Below are positions 53,602 to 64,000 of a stretch of DNA of 64,000 bases, in pieces. How positions within the stretch are numbered: position 1 is the first letter of the stretch; each line of letters opens with the position of its first letter. A program made the position numbers and the translations under genes. The notes beneath the pieces were generated by a model. The model saw nothing but the letters and a program-made list of their open reading frames with translations. It did no database searches and was not told the DNA's origin. This stretch comes from Pelagivirga sediminicola (GTDB lineage Bacteria > Pseudomonadota > Alphaproteobacteria > Rhodobacterales > Rhodobacteraceae), in NCBI RefSeq assembly GCF_003072125.1, contig NZ_QCYH01000001.1, positions 434,001-498,000 on the forward strand, written 5' to 3'.

Positions 53602-54647
53602 GCGCCCATCTCGGCCAGCATCCGCGCCTGCGCATCGGCGGTCAGCGCATCGATCACCTCGTCCAGATCTCCGGCCATGACTTGGTCCAGCTTGTAGAGC
53701 GTCAGGTTGATCCGGTGATCCGTCATCCGCCCCTGGGGGAAATTATAGGTCCGTATCCGCTCGCTCCGGTCGCCGCTGCCGACCTGCGCGGCGCGGTCGG
53801 CGCTGCGCGCGCTGTCCACGCGCTGCCGCTCGGCGTCGTAAAGCCGCGCCTTCAGCACCTGCATGGCAATTTCCCGGTTTCGGTGCTGCGACTTCTCGCT
53901 GCTGGTGACGACGATCCCGGTGGGAACATGCGTGATCCGCACGGCCGAATCGGTTGTGTTCACGTGCTGTCCGCCCGCGCCGGAGCTGCGCATCGTGTCG
54001 ATGCGCAAATCGTTCGCATCAATCTTGATGTCCACATCCTCGGCTTCAGGCAGCACCGCAACAGTGGCCGCGCTGGTATGGATGCGCCCGCCGCTTTCGG
54101 TTTCGGGCACGCGCTGAACCCGGTGAACGCCGCTTTCGAACTTCAGCCGGGCGAAGACATGGTTGCCCTTGATATGCGCGACCACCTCCTTGATCCCGCC
54201 CAGCTCGGTCTGCTGCATCTCGATCAGATCCATGGTCCAGCCGCGCCCCTCGGCATAGCGCTGATACATGCGCAGCAGATCGCCCGCGAAAAGCGCCGCC
54301 TCGTCGCCGCCGGTGCCGGGGCGTATCTCGATCATGGCCGGGCGGGCATCGGCCTCGTCTTTTGGCAAAAGGCTCAGTTGCAAGGCCGCCTCGGCCTCGG
54401 GCAACTGCGCCTCCAGCGTCTCCAGCTCGTCGCGTGCCAGCGCGCGCATCTCCGGATCATCCAGCAGCGCACGCGCCCCGTCGATATCCGCGATCAGCGC
54501 CTTGTATTCGCGGATTTGCTCGACCACGGGGCGCAGTTCGGCATATTCGCGGCCAAGCGCGGCAATGTCGCCGCCGCCCGCCGACATCTTCGCTTCGAGA
54601 AACTCGAAACGCTGCGCAATCTGTTCCAGTCTGTCCAATGGCACCAT
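53598..54647 (-). CDS. prfA: Peptide chain release factor 1
   Basis: RF1, 349 residues, terminates translation at UAA and UAG. The stop-codon reading tripeptide is P181-E-T183 in [17 protein letters not shown], the PxT form of RF1. The GGQ motif is at 225-227 ([18 protein letters not shown]). The N-terminal coiled-coil domain spans about 1-100. AAGGA lies some 12 bases before the ATG. prmC is coupled downstream. Confidence 0.96.
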   Translation of the reverse strand: MVPLDRLEQIAQRFEFLEAKMSAGGGDIAALGREYAELRPVVEQIREYKALIADIDGARALLDDPEMRALARDELETLEAQLPEAEAALQLSLLPKDEADARPAMIEIRPGTGGDEAALFAGDLLRMYQRYAEGRGWTMDLIEMQQTELGGIKEVVAHIKGNHVFARLKFESGVHRVQRVPETESGGRIHTSAATVAVLPEAEDVDIKIDANDLRIDTMRSSGAGGQHVNTTDSAVRITHVPTGIVVTSSEKSQHRNREIAMQVLKARLYDAERQRVDSARSADRAAQVGSGDRSERIRTYNFPQGRMTDHRINLTLYKLDQVMAGDLDEVIDALTADAQARMLAEMGA

Positions 54648-54699
54648 GAGCGCCCATGTCCTTCATCCGGGGGATTTGGTCAAGGGCACGCGCGCGGCG

Positions 54700-55107
54700 T
54701 CATCCCTGCCGCAGCGCGTCCAGCCACCGCTCCACGCGCGCCTTGTTCACGCCCATATCCGACTTGCCATAGCGCAGCCGCGCATGCAGCACCAGATCGC
54801 CGCCGCGCTGCGCCACGGTCGTATAATCGGGAAATCCAAAGACGCGCGAGCGCGTGACATAGGTCACCATCCCCTCGGCCACGGATCCGGCCAGTACACG
54901 GGTGCGCGGCTCGGCGCGGATGATCCGGTCCAACTCCGCCAGATCGCCCGGCAGGACGCGCATCACGCCGCCCTCCATGTCCGCATCCGATACGCTGGCG
55001 GGCAAGCGGTGCCAGCGCTCCGCGTCATCCGGCGCCAGCCTGATCCAGGCCATTCCCGAGAGCACCACAAGAACCAGCAGCCCCGCACCGATGCCGATCC
55101 ACTTCAT
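54700..55107 (-). CDS. DUF1499 domain protein
   Basis: A 135-residue protein with an N-terminal membrane helix (about 3-23) and a DUF1499 domain, seen in YVTRSRVFGFPDYTTVAQRGGDLVLHARLRYGKSDMGVNKARVERWL. The biochemical role of the family is unknown; the soluble part would face the periplasm. AAGGGG lies seven bases before the ATG and overlaps the end of the dispersed intergenic repeat at 55118-55140. It lies 49 bases after speB, with prfA 52 bases further on. Confidence 0.88.
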   Translation of the reverse strand: MKWIGIGAGLLVLVVLSGMAWIRLAPDDAERWHRLPASVSDADMEGGVMRVLPGDLAELDRIIRAEPRTRVLAGSVAEGMVTYVTRSRVFGFPDYTTVAQRGGDLVLHARLRYGKSDMGVNKARVERWLDALRQG

Positions 55108-55117
55108 GCCCGGACCC

Positions 55118-55140
55118 CTTCATCTTGGCGAAAAATACTC
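55118..55140 (-). repeat. Dispersed intergenic repeat, copy 1
   Basis: On the minus strand the sequence is GAGTATTTTT, CG, CCAAGATGAAG. It matches copy 2 at 61541-61562 except for one inserted base. Both copies lie just after a stop codon (speB here) in the direction of transcription. Confidence 0.75.
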
Positions 55141-55156
55141 AGATCCCACGCCATCA

Positions 55157-56128
55157 TCAGACGCCGCCGCCGTGGCTGTTCCACCCCAGCAGGCAGATGA
55201 TCGCCGTGGCAACATGCGCCCCCGCAATTGCCGTGGCGCCGCTGGTGTCAAAGGGCGGCGACACCTCGACGATATCGCCCCCCTTCAGGTCGATCCCCGC
55301 CAGATCGCGCAGCATGATCGACGCCTGCGCGCTGGTCAGCCCGCCCCAGACCGGCGTGCCGGTGCCGGGCGCAAAGGCCGGGTCCAGCGCGTCGATGTCG
55401 AAACTCAGGTAAACCGGCGCATCGCCAAGGATGCCCTTGATCTTCGACACCGCCGCCGCCGTGCCGCCTTCATGCACCTCGCGCGCGTCGATGATGTTCA
55501 TCCCCATCGCGTCCGGCACCGTCGTGCGAATGCCCACCTGGACCGAGCGCGCGGGGTCGATCAGCCCCAGCTTGATCGCCTTGTAGAACATCGTTCCGTG
55601 GTCGATCCGCTCGAAATTGTCGTCCTGCCACGTGTCCGTGTGCGCATCGAAATGCAGCAAGGCCATCGGGCCATATTTCTCGGCGTAGGCCTTGAGAATC
55701 GGAAAGCTGATATAATGATCGCCGCCCAGCACGACGCTGGCCGCGCCCGCATCGAGTATGCCTTTGACATGCGCCGTCAAAAGCCCCGGAAACTCCGGCA
55801 CCATCGCGTAGTCAAAGGCCAGATCGCCGTAATCGACGATGTTCAACGCCTCCATCGGGTCATAGCCCCAGCCATAGGGCGCATCGGCGGTCTGCAGCGC
55901 GCTCGCCTCGCGGATCGCGCGGGGGCCCAGCCGCGTGCCCGTCCGGTTCGTCACCGCCTGATCGAAGGGCACGCCTGTCACCGCGATATCCACCCCCGCC
56001 AGGTCCTTGGTATAGCGGCGCCGCAGGAACGATGTCGCCCCGCCGAAGGTATTCTCGAAGCTGAGGCCGCGGTTATCCTTGCGGGTGAATGCCTCGTCCA
56101 CCGTGCTGCTTGCGTCTTCCAGTCCCAT
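55157..56128 (-). CDS. speB: Agmatinase / ureohydrolase
   Basis: Arginase-superfamily hydrolase of 323 residues, with a binuclear manganese site: H138 (GGDH), D161, H163 and D165 (FDAHTD), D244 and D246 (SFDIDALDP). It most likely splits agmatine into putrescine and urea; guanidinobutyrase is a possible alternative, because agmatinase-like enzymes cannot be separated by motifs alone. The ATG at 56128 was used; an open extension to 56338 overlaps divergent mazG. It may link with the polyamine operon elsewhere in the window through putrescine. Confidence 0.9.
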   Translation of the reverse strand: MGLEDASSTVDEAFTRKDNRGLSFENTFGGATSFLRRRYTKDLAGVDIAVTGVPFDQAVTNRTGTRLGPRAIREASALQTADAPYGWGYDPMEALNIVDYGDLAFDYAMVPEFPGLLTAHVKGILDAGAASVVLGGDHYISFPILKAYAEKYGPMALLHFDAHTDTWQDDNFERIDHGTMFYKAIKLGLIDPARSVQVGIRTTVPDAMGMNIIDAREVHEGGTAAAVSKIKGILGDAPVYLSFDIDALDPAFAPGTGTPVWGGLTSAQASIMLRDLAGIDLKGGDIVEVSPPFDTSGATAIAGAHVATAIICLLGWNSHGGGV

Positions 56129-56216
56129 CGTGCGATCCCTGTCCGGCTTGCGTTCCGGCGCTACCCTGACGGAGAAACCCGGCCGGGTGCAAGTCAATGC
56201 TGCCAAGGAGACCAAG

Positions 56217-57044
56217 ATGAGCCACAGCCTGATCCACGATCCCGAGGGCGGCCTGCCCCGCCTGTTGCAGATCATGCGCGCGCTGCGCGATCCGGACACC
56301 GGCTGCCCCTGGGATATCGAGCAGGATTTTGCCTCCATCGCGAAGTACTCGATCGAGGAGGCCTATGAGGTCGCGGACGCCATCGAGCGCGCCGACTGGT
56401 CCGATCTGCGCGGCGAGCTCGGCGACCTGCTGCTTCAGGTCGTGTTTCACGCGCAGATCGCGCAGGATCGCGGCCTTTTCGACTTTGCCGATGTGGCGAA
56501 CGGCATCGCGGACAAGATGGTGGCGCGCCATCCGCATGTTTTCGGCGATGAGAGCCGCGACAAGACGGCGGCGCAGCAAACCCGCGACTGGGAGATGGTA
56601 AAGGCCGCCGAGCGCGCCGCGCGGGCCGAGACCGGCACGCTCGACGGGGTGGCGCTCGGCCTGCCGGCCCTTCTGCGCGCGATCAAGCTGCAAAAGCGCG
56701 CCGCGCGGGTGGGCTTTGACTGGCCCGGCACCAAGGGCGTTCTGGACAAGATCGCCGAGGAGATGGCCGAACTGGCCGAGGCGCAGGCCAGCGGTGATGC
56801 CCTCCATGCCGAGGAGGAGTTCGGCGATCTGCTCTTCGTCATGGCCAACCTCGCGCGGCACATGAAGATCGATCCCGAAGCCGCCCTGCGCCGCGCCAAT
56901 GCCAAATTCACGCGCCGCTTCGCCCGGATCGAATCGCTTCTGGCCGCGCAAGGAAAGACGCCGGAGCAAAGCGATCTGGCCGAGATGGACGCGCTCTGGA
57001 ACCGCGCCAAGGCCGAGGAAAAGGGCGCAGCACCCGCGTCCTAG
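56217..57044 (+). CDS. mazG: Nucleoside triphosphate pyrophosphohydrolase MazG
   Basis: A 275-residue NTP pyrophosphatase with two all-alpha MazG domains. Domain 1 (about 20-110) has CPWDIEQDFASIAKYSIEEAYEVADAIE and ELGDLLLQVVFHA; domain 2 (about 165-235) has KIAEEMAELAEA and EEEFGDLLFVMANLAR. The E-E-x-x-E and E-x-x-D metal motifs are intact in both. It removes non-canonical or surplus NTPs. AAGGAG is six bases before the ATG. It is divergent from speB. Confidence 0.94.
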   Translation: MSHSLIHDPEGGLPRLLQIMRALRDPDTGCPWDIEQDFASIAKYSIEEAYEVADAIERADWSDLRGELGDLLLQVVFHAQIAQDRGLFDFADVANGIADKMVARHPHVFGDESRDKTAAQQTRDWEMVKAAERAARAETGTLDGVALGLPALLRAIKLQKRAARVGFDWPGTKGVLDKIAEEMAELAEAQASGDALHAEEEFGDLLFVMANLARHMKIDPEAALRRANAKFTRRFARIESLLAAQGKTPEQSDLAEMDALWNRAKAEEKGAAPAS

Positions 57045-57047
57045 CGC

Positions 57048-57067
57048 CGAAAATTCGCGAATTTTCG
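57048..57067. repeat. 20-bp perfect palindrome between convergent genes
   Basis: CGAAAATTCGCGAATTTTCG reads the same on both strands and lies in the 29-base gap between mazG and the M24 peptidase gene. It has no loop and no T-run outside the palindrome; as RNA it could form a short stem in either direction. Confidence 0.8.
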
Positions 57068-57073
57068 CGGGCC

Positions 57074-58204
57074 CTACACAGCCGGCAGCGCAGGGCCTGC
57101 AAACCGGGTCAGCCGCTGCGCCGCGCCGTCCCGGATCACGATATTCTCTTCGGCGACCACGATCGTGCCCGGCCCGGTGGTCACTCCCGGCTCCAGCGTG
57201 ATCACCATGCCCGGCTCCAGCACGGTCCGGTCCTGCGGGATCAGCGACAGCCCCTCGGTTAGCTGCATCCCCAGACCATGCCCCAAACGCCCTGCCCCCT
57301 CGCCCGCCCCGATGATCGCAGCCATCGCGGCATGGACATCGCAAGCGCGCGCGCCGGGCCGCGCGGCCGCGCATCCGGTCTCCACCGCTTCGGCCAGTTG
57401 CGCATGGGCCAGCGCGGCGTTGCCAGACGCGGCGCCGACTGCATAATTGCGATCGAAATCGCAAAAATACCCGTCCCATACCGCGCCCGTGTCCAGCATC
57501 AGGACATCGCCCCGCGCCAGCGGCGCATCGGTCGCAGGCGAGATCACGTCGCCATACCCGTCTGGCCCCGCGCCGCCCGCGATATAGGCAACCAGATCGG
57601 CGCCCTCCTGAAGCAAAAGTCGCTGAAAATCGCGAAAGACGGCGCTCAGCGGCACGCCTTCGCGGGCAATCTCGCCCACCCGGTCAAAGGCACGGCCCGC
57701 GATGGCGCAGGCATGGGCGATCTTGGCGATCTCCGCCTCGGACTTGACCGCGCGCAGGGCGGCAACAATGCCATGATCTCGGGCGAAGTGCAGCCCGCTG
57801 GCGGCCTTCACCTCGGCAAATGCGTTCAGCGGCATGCGCAGGTAACTCTCAGGGCCTGACGGGACGCCCACCTGCCCGCCGACCTCGCGCAAGGTGGCGG
57901 CCAGCAGGCTGATGCCGTCATCCTCGGGGTCAGGCGCGGGCCAGACGCGGATATCTTCGATCCATGTCTGCGCCATCAGCGCCGCACCGATGCTGGGAAT
58001 CACCGCGATCGGCGCGCCCGATGCGGGCAGCACCAGGAACCACGGGCGGCTGGGGCTTTCCCAGAAGCGCGTCAGAAAGCCGGTGAAATAGCGCACATCC
58101 GGCTCGGTCGTCAGCAGCAGCGCGCCAAGGCCCGCCGCCGCCATCCGGGCCTGCGCGGCGGCCACCCGCGCCTGAAACTCGCCGGGCGCAAAGCCGCGTG
58201 TCAC
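57074..58204 (-). CDS. M24-family metallopeptidase (Xaa-Pro aminopeptidase/creatinase fold)
   Basis: A pita-bread-fold enzyme of 376 residues with the M24 metal site: two aspartates in MLDTGAVWDGYFCDFDRNYAVG, the histidine of LGHGLGMQL and glutamates in ITLEPGV and VAEENIVI. The N-terminal creatinase-like domain spans about 1-140. Members include proline peptidases and amidohydrolases such as ectoine hydrolase (DoeA) and creatinase. A GTG start at 58204 is chosen because it overlaps the stop of the PLP-lyase gene (GTGA). Its coupling to an amino-acid lyase argues for a small-molecule or dipeptide substrate; ectoine-pathway partners are absent. Confidence 0.87.
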   Translation of the reverse strand: MTRGFAPGEFQARVAAAQARMAAAGLGALLLTTEPDVRYFTGFLTRFWESPSRPWFLVLPASGAPIAVIPSIGAALMAQTWIEDIRVWPAPDPEDDGISLLAATLREVGGQVGVPSGPESYLRMPLNAFAEVKAASGLHFARDHGIVAALRAVKSEAEIAKIAHACAIAGRAFDRVGEIAREGVPLSAVFRDFQRLLLQEGADLVAYIAGGAGPDGYGDVISPATDAPLARGDVLMLDTGAVWDGYFCDFDRNYAVGAASGNAALAHAQLAEAVETGCAAARPGARACDVHAAMAAIIGAGEGAGRLGHGLGMQLTEGLSLIPQDRTVLEPGMVITLEPGVTTGPGTIVVAEENIVIRDGAAQRLTRFAGPALPAV

Positions 58205-59232
58205 TCGGCCGGTCCTTCGCTGAGGATGCACAGAACGCGCGCGTCATTGGCCAGGCCCATATGGCTGAGCGCCGCAAGGCCCGCGCCGCCCGATTCGGAT
58301 GTCTCCAGCCCGATCTCGGCCAGTTCGGCCAGCGCGGCCGATGCCTCGTGATCGGAAATCAGGGCAAAGGCATCCGCATCGCGCGCCAGCCCCTTCAGCG
58401 CGATCAGCGACGCCTCCTTGCAGTCCAGACGGCCCATGTTCGACACCGGCCCCGACGTGCTGACGAACTTGCCCGCCTTGATGCAGGCATGCAGCGCCGG
58501 GGCCGCCTCCGGCTCGACCACGACAATGGTGGGCACATCGCCCCAGACATTGCGGAAATAGGCCGCGCAAGCGCCCGCCAACCCGCCCACGCCGGCCTGC
58601 AGCAGGATATGGGTCGGCACATCCGGCATCTGCTCGGTCGCCTCATGGGCCAGCGCCAGATACCCTTCCATCAGGCGATGCGGCAGATCGGTATAGCCCG
58701 GCCATGAGCTGTCCGACAGCAGCGTCCAGCCGTTATCGGCGGCCGCCCTGGACGCGGCGTCCATGCTGGCCTCGTAATGCCGACCCGCGCGCACCACCTC
58801 GGCGCCGCGCGCGCGCAGGCGATCCGCGAAACTCTCCGGCACCGGCTCGGCCAGATAGATCACCGCCCGCGCGCCGAACAGCGCCGCACCCGCGGCCACC
58901 GAAAGCCCATGATTGCCGGCGCTGGCCGTGACATATGTGCGCCCCTCCAGGCTGCGCATCATATCCTCGCCGCCGACCTGCGCCGCCTCGTGGGCGATCA
59001 CATAGGCGGCGCCCAAGGCCTTGAAACTGCCAAGGTTCATGCGCGCCCGCTCGTCCTTGACCCAGACGGGCGGGCCATAGCCCTCGGCCCGCACCAGCGG
59101 CGTCGCCCCCGCCGCCGGGCAGCGCGCAAGCAAGGCGCGCGGCGCCTCGGCATCGACGCTGGGCCATGGGATGCCCTCCAGCGCCGGATCCGGCAGGCCC
59201 TTGCCGCGCCACGGGTTTTCGTCGAGTTGCAT
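58201..59232 (-). CDS. PLP-dependent lyase (diaminopropionate ammonia-lyase-like)
   Basis: Fold-type II PLP enzyme of 343 residues; the cofactor lysine is K71 in [12 protein letters not shown], and SAGNHG ([11 protein letters not shown]) binds the phosphate/carboxylate region. The segment [22 protein letters not shown] carries the glycine-rich loop. It most resembles diaminopropionate ammonia-lyase, which converts 2,3-diaminopropionate to pyruvate and ammonia, but is shorter than the E. coli YgeX (about 400). A threonine/serine dehydratase role cannot be excluded. GGAGG lies before the ATG. The M24 gene overlaps its stop, so both act on one transcript. Confidence 0.83.
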   Translation of the reverse strand: MQLDENPWRGKGLPDPALEGIPWPSVDAEAPRALLARCPAAGATPLVRAEGYGPPVWVKDERARMNLGSFKALGAAYVIAHEAAQVGGEDMMRSLEGRTYVTASAGNHGLSVAAGAALFGARAVIYLAEPVPESFADRLRARGAEVVRAGRHYEASMDAASRAAADNGWTLLSDSSWPGYTDLPHRLMEGYLALAHEATEQMPDVPTHILLQAGVGGLAGACAAYFRNVWGDVPTIVVVEPEAAPALHACIKAGKFVSTSGPVSNMGRLDCKEASLIALKGLARDADAFALISDHEASAALAELAEIGLETSESGGAGLAALSHMGLANDARVLCILSEGPAE

Positions 59233-59362
59233 GATGCGCCTCCCTCATCTGGGCGGTATTGGACGCGCCACATCCTGCGGCGTCAAGGCCCCTGCCCCTT
59301 CCCCCCTCGCGCGCAATGGCATAAAGAGGCGCCAAGCCAGCAGCCCGAAGGAATCTTGCACC

Positions 59363-61528
<2,166 letters not shown>

Positions 61529-61540
61529 GCGGCGGATTTC

Positions 61541-61562
61541 GAGTATTTTTGCCAAGATGAAG
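61541..61562 (+). repeat. Dispersed intergenic repeat, copy 2
   Basis: GAGTATTTTTGCCAAGATGA followed by AG, 12 bases after the purL stop. It is a close match to copy 1 at 55118-55140, in the same orientation relative to the upstream gene. Confidence 0.75.
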
Positions 61563-61624
61563 GCCGTGGCGCGATTCCCGGCTTTTTCTTGGGACAAATA
61601 CCCATATCCCGCCGGTGGCCGCGC

Positions 61625-62035
61625 TCACGACGCTTGCGATGCGACCAGCCTGATCCGCTCGATCATCGCGCGCAGCCCGTTCGAGCGCTGCGCCGACAGG
61701 TGATCGGTCAGGCCAAGCCGCGCCAGCTCGCCGCCCGCATCGACCGCGGGCACTTCGGCCACGGGCAGATCATTATAAAGCGCGCGCAGAACCGCGATGA
61801 GGCCGCGCACGATCAGCGCATCGCTGTCCCCGTCAAAGCGGAACGTGCCGCCCTCGATCTGCGGATGCAGCCAGACCTGGCTGGCGCAGCCTTCGACCTT
61901 TGTTGCGGGCACTTTCAGCGCGGCGTCCAGCGGCTCCATCGCCTTGCCCTGTTCGATCACGTGGCGATAGCGGTCTTCCCAGTCGTCCAGAAACTCGAAA
62001 TCCTCGACGATCTCTTCGAATTGGGGTTGGGCCAT
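61625..62035 (-). CDS. Cysteine desulfurase sulfur acceptor SufE
   Basis: A 136-residue SufE-family protein. The conserved cysteine is C50 in KVEGCASQVWL, which takes sulfur from SufS for iron-sulfur cluster assembly. The helical start EEIVEDFEFLDDWEDRYRHVIEQGK and the C-terminal GLTDHLSAQRSNGLRAMIERI are typical of the family. The ATG at 62035 has AAAGGA upstream; the open frame continues to 62095. No other suf gene is nearby. It is convergent with purL and divergent from the lipoprotein gene. Confidence 0.92.
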   Translation of the reverse strand: MAQPQFEEIVEDFEFLDDWEDRYRHVIEQGKAMEPLDAALKVPATKVEGCASQVWLHPQIEGGTFRFDGDSDALIVRGLIAVLRALYNDLPVAEVPAVDAGGELARLGLTDHLSAQRSNGLRAMIERIRLVASQAS

Positions 62036-62181
62036 GGTACGTCCTTTGACTTGCTGCGTGCAGATCAGGTAGCGGCGCAGGGCACAAACGTCCACCCCGC
62101 CGCGCTGCGCCGCCTTGCACTCGGGGCGCGCGGCCTGCTAGGGTCCGGGCCGAATATAATGGCCAAAAGGGGCTTTTGCCG

Positions 62182-62703
62182 ATGCGCGGTCTGGTAACAC
62201 TTCTGACGATTTCCAGCCTGACACTGGCCGGATGCTCGGGCCTGCGCGAGTCGCGGGCAAATCCGGCAAACTGGTTCGGCCCGAGCCGCACCGTGGAGCG
62301 CGCGGCGCCTGCGGGCACGGCCGCTGCCAATCCGCTCATCCCCGAGCAAAGCGACAGTATCTTCCGGCGCAGATCGGAGGCCGAAAGATATGTCGGCACC
62401 CCGATCTATGCGGTCGAGAATGTCGTGGTCGAGCCCTCGGCAGGCGGCGCAATCGTCAAGGCCACCGGGCTATCGCTGCGCCAGGGCGCCTTTGATGTGC
62501 GCCTTTGGCCGGAAAATGGCGGCGTGCCCGTGGATGGCGTGCTGACCTACACGATGCGCGCCATTCAGCGCGCCGACACGCCACAAGGCCCCGAGCAGAC
62601 GCGCCGCGTCAATGCCGGGCAGTTCGTCAGCCGCCAGACCCTGTCCGGGCTGCGCGGCGTGACGGTTCTGAGCCAGACCACCACCGCCACATCGCGCCGC
62701 TGA
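62182..62703 (+). CDS. Putative lipoprotein of unknown function
   Basis: A 173-residue lipoprotein: signal MRGLVTLLTISSLTLAGC with lipobox LAGC (lipidated C18). The mature part is soluble, rich in Arg, Ala and Pro, and contains the segment GTPIYAVENVVVEPSAGGAIVKATGLS followed by VRLWPENGGVPVDGVLTYTMRAIQ. I do not recognise a named domain. AAAGGGG is about nine bases before the ATG. It ends 10 bases before the convergent rnd gene. Confidence 0.8.
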   Translation: MRGLVTLLTISSLTLAGCSGLRESRANPANWFGPSRTVERAAPAGTAAANPLIPEQSDSIFRRRSEAERYVGTPIYAVENVVVEPSAGGAIVKATGLSLRQGAFDVRLWPENGGVPVDGVLTYTMRAIQRADTPQGPEQTRRVNAGQFVSRQTLSGLRGVTVLSQTTTATSRR

Positions 62704-62713
62704 GGGCGACGCG

Positions 62714-63874
62714 CTAAAGCGCGACCGTTTCGATCGTGCTGCCCTTGACGCGCAGCGCGATCTTTCCGTCGCAAAGCCGCAGCGCTTCGGCGCCGAAGAC
62801 ATCGCGGCGCCATCCGCTGAGCGCGGGCAGGTCGCGCTGGCCGGCCGCGATAGCGTCCAGGTCGGACGCGGTGGCGATCAATTTCGACGCCACCCCTTCG
62901 CGATCCGCCACGCCCTTCAGCAGCACGCGCAGAAGATCGGCGATCGCCGGGTTCACCTGCATCTTGTCGCGGCTCAGGTCAGGTTCGGGCTGATCCTCCG
63001 GCGCGGCGGCCTGTCCATCGGCCACGGCCTTCAGGATGCCATCGGCGATGTCGCCCTTGCGCGCCTCGCGCAGCAGCAGGCGCGAGCGCCCCAGATCCTC
63101 GACGCTGGCGGGTTTGGTCGCGGCGAGTTCCGCCAACGCATCGTCCTTGTAGACCCGGCTGCGCGGGACATTGCGCATCTGCGCGTATTTTTCGCGAAAG
63201 CTGGCCAATTCGCGCAATATGGCAAGATACCTGCCGGAATTGTTGCGCGTCTTGATGCGCTGCCATGCGTCTTCGGGACGGGTGATGTAGGTCTCGGGGC
63301 TGGTCAGCACGGCCAATTCCTCGGCCACCCATTTGTCGCGCCCGCTCTTGGCCAGCTCGCGCGCAAGATACTCGTAGACCTTGCGCAGATGGGTCACATC
63401 CGCCAGCGCGTATTTCTTCTGCGCATCGCTCAGGGGGCGGCGCGACCAGTCGGTGAAGCGCGAGGATTTGTCGACCTGCGCCTTGGCGATGCGCTTGACC
63501 AGCGTTTCATATCCCGCCTGCTCGCCAAAGCCGCAGACCATCGCGGCGACCTGCGTGTCGAAAAGCGGCGTGGGGATCAGCCCCGCATCGACATAGAAGA
63601 TCTCCAGATCCTGCCGCGCGGCGTGGAAAACCTTGACCACATCCTCGTTGCGGAAGAGCGCATAGAGCGGCTCCAGCGACAGACCATCGGCCAGGGGATC
63701 GACCAGAACCGCGGTTTCGTCGCCCTCGCCCGGATAGGCCAGTTGCACGAGGCACAGCTTGGAATAATAGGTGCGCTCGCGCAGGAACTCGGTGTCGACG
63801 GTGACATAGGGATGCTGGGCGGCGCGGGTGCAGAATTCGATCAGGGCGTCCGTGGTGGTGATGGTCTGGATCAA
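62714..63874 (-). CDS. rnd: Ribonuclease D
   Basis: A 386-residue 3'-to-5' exoribonuclease for tRNA and stable-RNA 3' ends. The DEDDy catalytic set is visible: D and E in VDTEFLRERTYYSKLCLVQL, D in FHAARQDLEIFY, D in YALADVTHLRKVY with the motif tyrosine upstream. An HRDC domain (about 208-285) follows, then a C-terminal tail. The apparent start is a TTG at 63874 (Leu-Ile-Gln-Thr-Ile...), since no ATG or GTG fits the family N terminus. The frame extends to 63988, but that part has no family similarity. Confidence 0.93.
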   Translation of the reverse strand: MIQTITTTDALIEFCTRAAQHPYVTVDTEFLRERTYYSKLCLVQLAYPGEGDETAVLVDPLADGLSLEPLYALFRNEDVVKVFHAARQDLEIFYVDAGLIPTPLFDTQVAAMVCGFGEQAGYETLVKRIAKAQVDKSSRFTDWSRRPLSDAQKKYALADVTHLRKVYEYLARELAKSGRDKWVAEELAVLTSPETYITRPEDAWQRIKTRNNSGRYLAILRELASFREKYAQMRNVPRSRVYKDDALAELAATKPASVEDLGRSRLLLREARKGDIADGILKAVADGQAAAPEDQPEPDLSRDKMQVNPAIADLLRVLLKGVADREGVASKLIATASDLDAIAAGQRDLPALSGWRRDVFGAEALRLCDGKIALRVKGSTIETVAL

Positions 63875-64000
63875 GGGAAATGCTTCTTTCGCTGATGTCG
63901 GCTGCGCCGCTATACGGCAATGCGGCGGAGATTGAAACGGGTTTGGATGCGCCGCGCGCTCACGGCAGCCACACCGGGCTGCGGTCACCGGACGCGAACC

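Overview
The window is high-GC chromosomal DNA from an alphaproteobacterium of the Rhodobacteraceae (Roseobacter/Rhodobacter group). The assignment rests on family-typical content and gene order: a B12-dependent ribonucleotide reductase, the block ppiD-trpE / trpGDC-moaC-moeA-lexA with comEC and gltX-gltA beside it, a LexA box of the alphaproteobacterial type GAAC-N7-GAAC, a DUF4167 gene next to prfA-prmC, and two gene-transfer-agent (GTA) type lysis genes. No insertion sequence, integrase, CRISPR array or prophage structural cluster is visible, so this is mostly core genome. All coordinates and calls come from reading the sequence; no database search was run.

Layout. 1-2.1 kb: start of a secreted protein behind an ECF-sigma-like promoter, then rlmE and a Ppx/GppA phosphatase. 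2.3-4.75 kb: a one-carbon cassette (virulence-factor-domain protein, MetF-like reductase, methyl-THF:corrinoid methyltransferase) closed by a strong terminator. 4.9-5.5 kb: a CHAP-domain lipoprotein. 5.6-12.0 kb: a minus-strand polyamine-type operon (XRE-cupin regulator, binding protein, two permeases, ATPase, FAD amine oxidase, cupin protein). 12.1-18.2 kb: a plus-strand efflux operon (TetR regulator, tandem STAS-like protein, RND adaptor, RND pump) with a promoter/operator in front. 18.3-22.0 kb: nrdJ with an NrdR-like box upstream. 22.6 kb: tRNA-Pro(TGG). 22.8-24.5 kb: DUF192 protein, double cold-shock protein, pdxH.

24.7-31.9 kb: fabI, LysE exporter, xanthine phosphoribosyltransferase, aminotransferase, ppiD-like chaperone, trpE and an RluE-type pseudouridine synthase. 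31.9-38.5 kb: a YibQ-type deacetylase facing trpG-trpD-trpC-moaC-moeA and then SOS-regulated lexA. 38.5-43.5 kb: comEC opposite gltX and gltA. 43.5-50.5 kb: a minus-strand run murI-argC-ccmE-[GTA-type endolysin-holin]-ccmF-ccmH-crotonase, in which a lysis pair sits inside the cytochrome c maturation genes. 50.6-55.1 kb: a LysR regulator, a candidate small RNA, DUF4167 gene, prfA-prmC and a DUF1499 gene. 55.2-64 kb: speB, mazG, a PLP lyase coupled to an M24 peptidase, purL, sufE, a lipoprotein and rnd.

Functionally most genes are housekeeping (translation, tryptophan, molybdopterin, purine, dNTP and cytochrome c biogenesis). The accessory interest lies in the GTA-type lysis pair, the polyamine operon with a perfect inverted repeat before its regulator gene, the TetR-controlled pump whose ion-relay residues are altered, the candidate small RNA with a CCUCC motif, and short intergenic repeats including a dispersed 22-23 bp element found twice.
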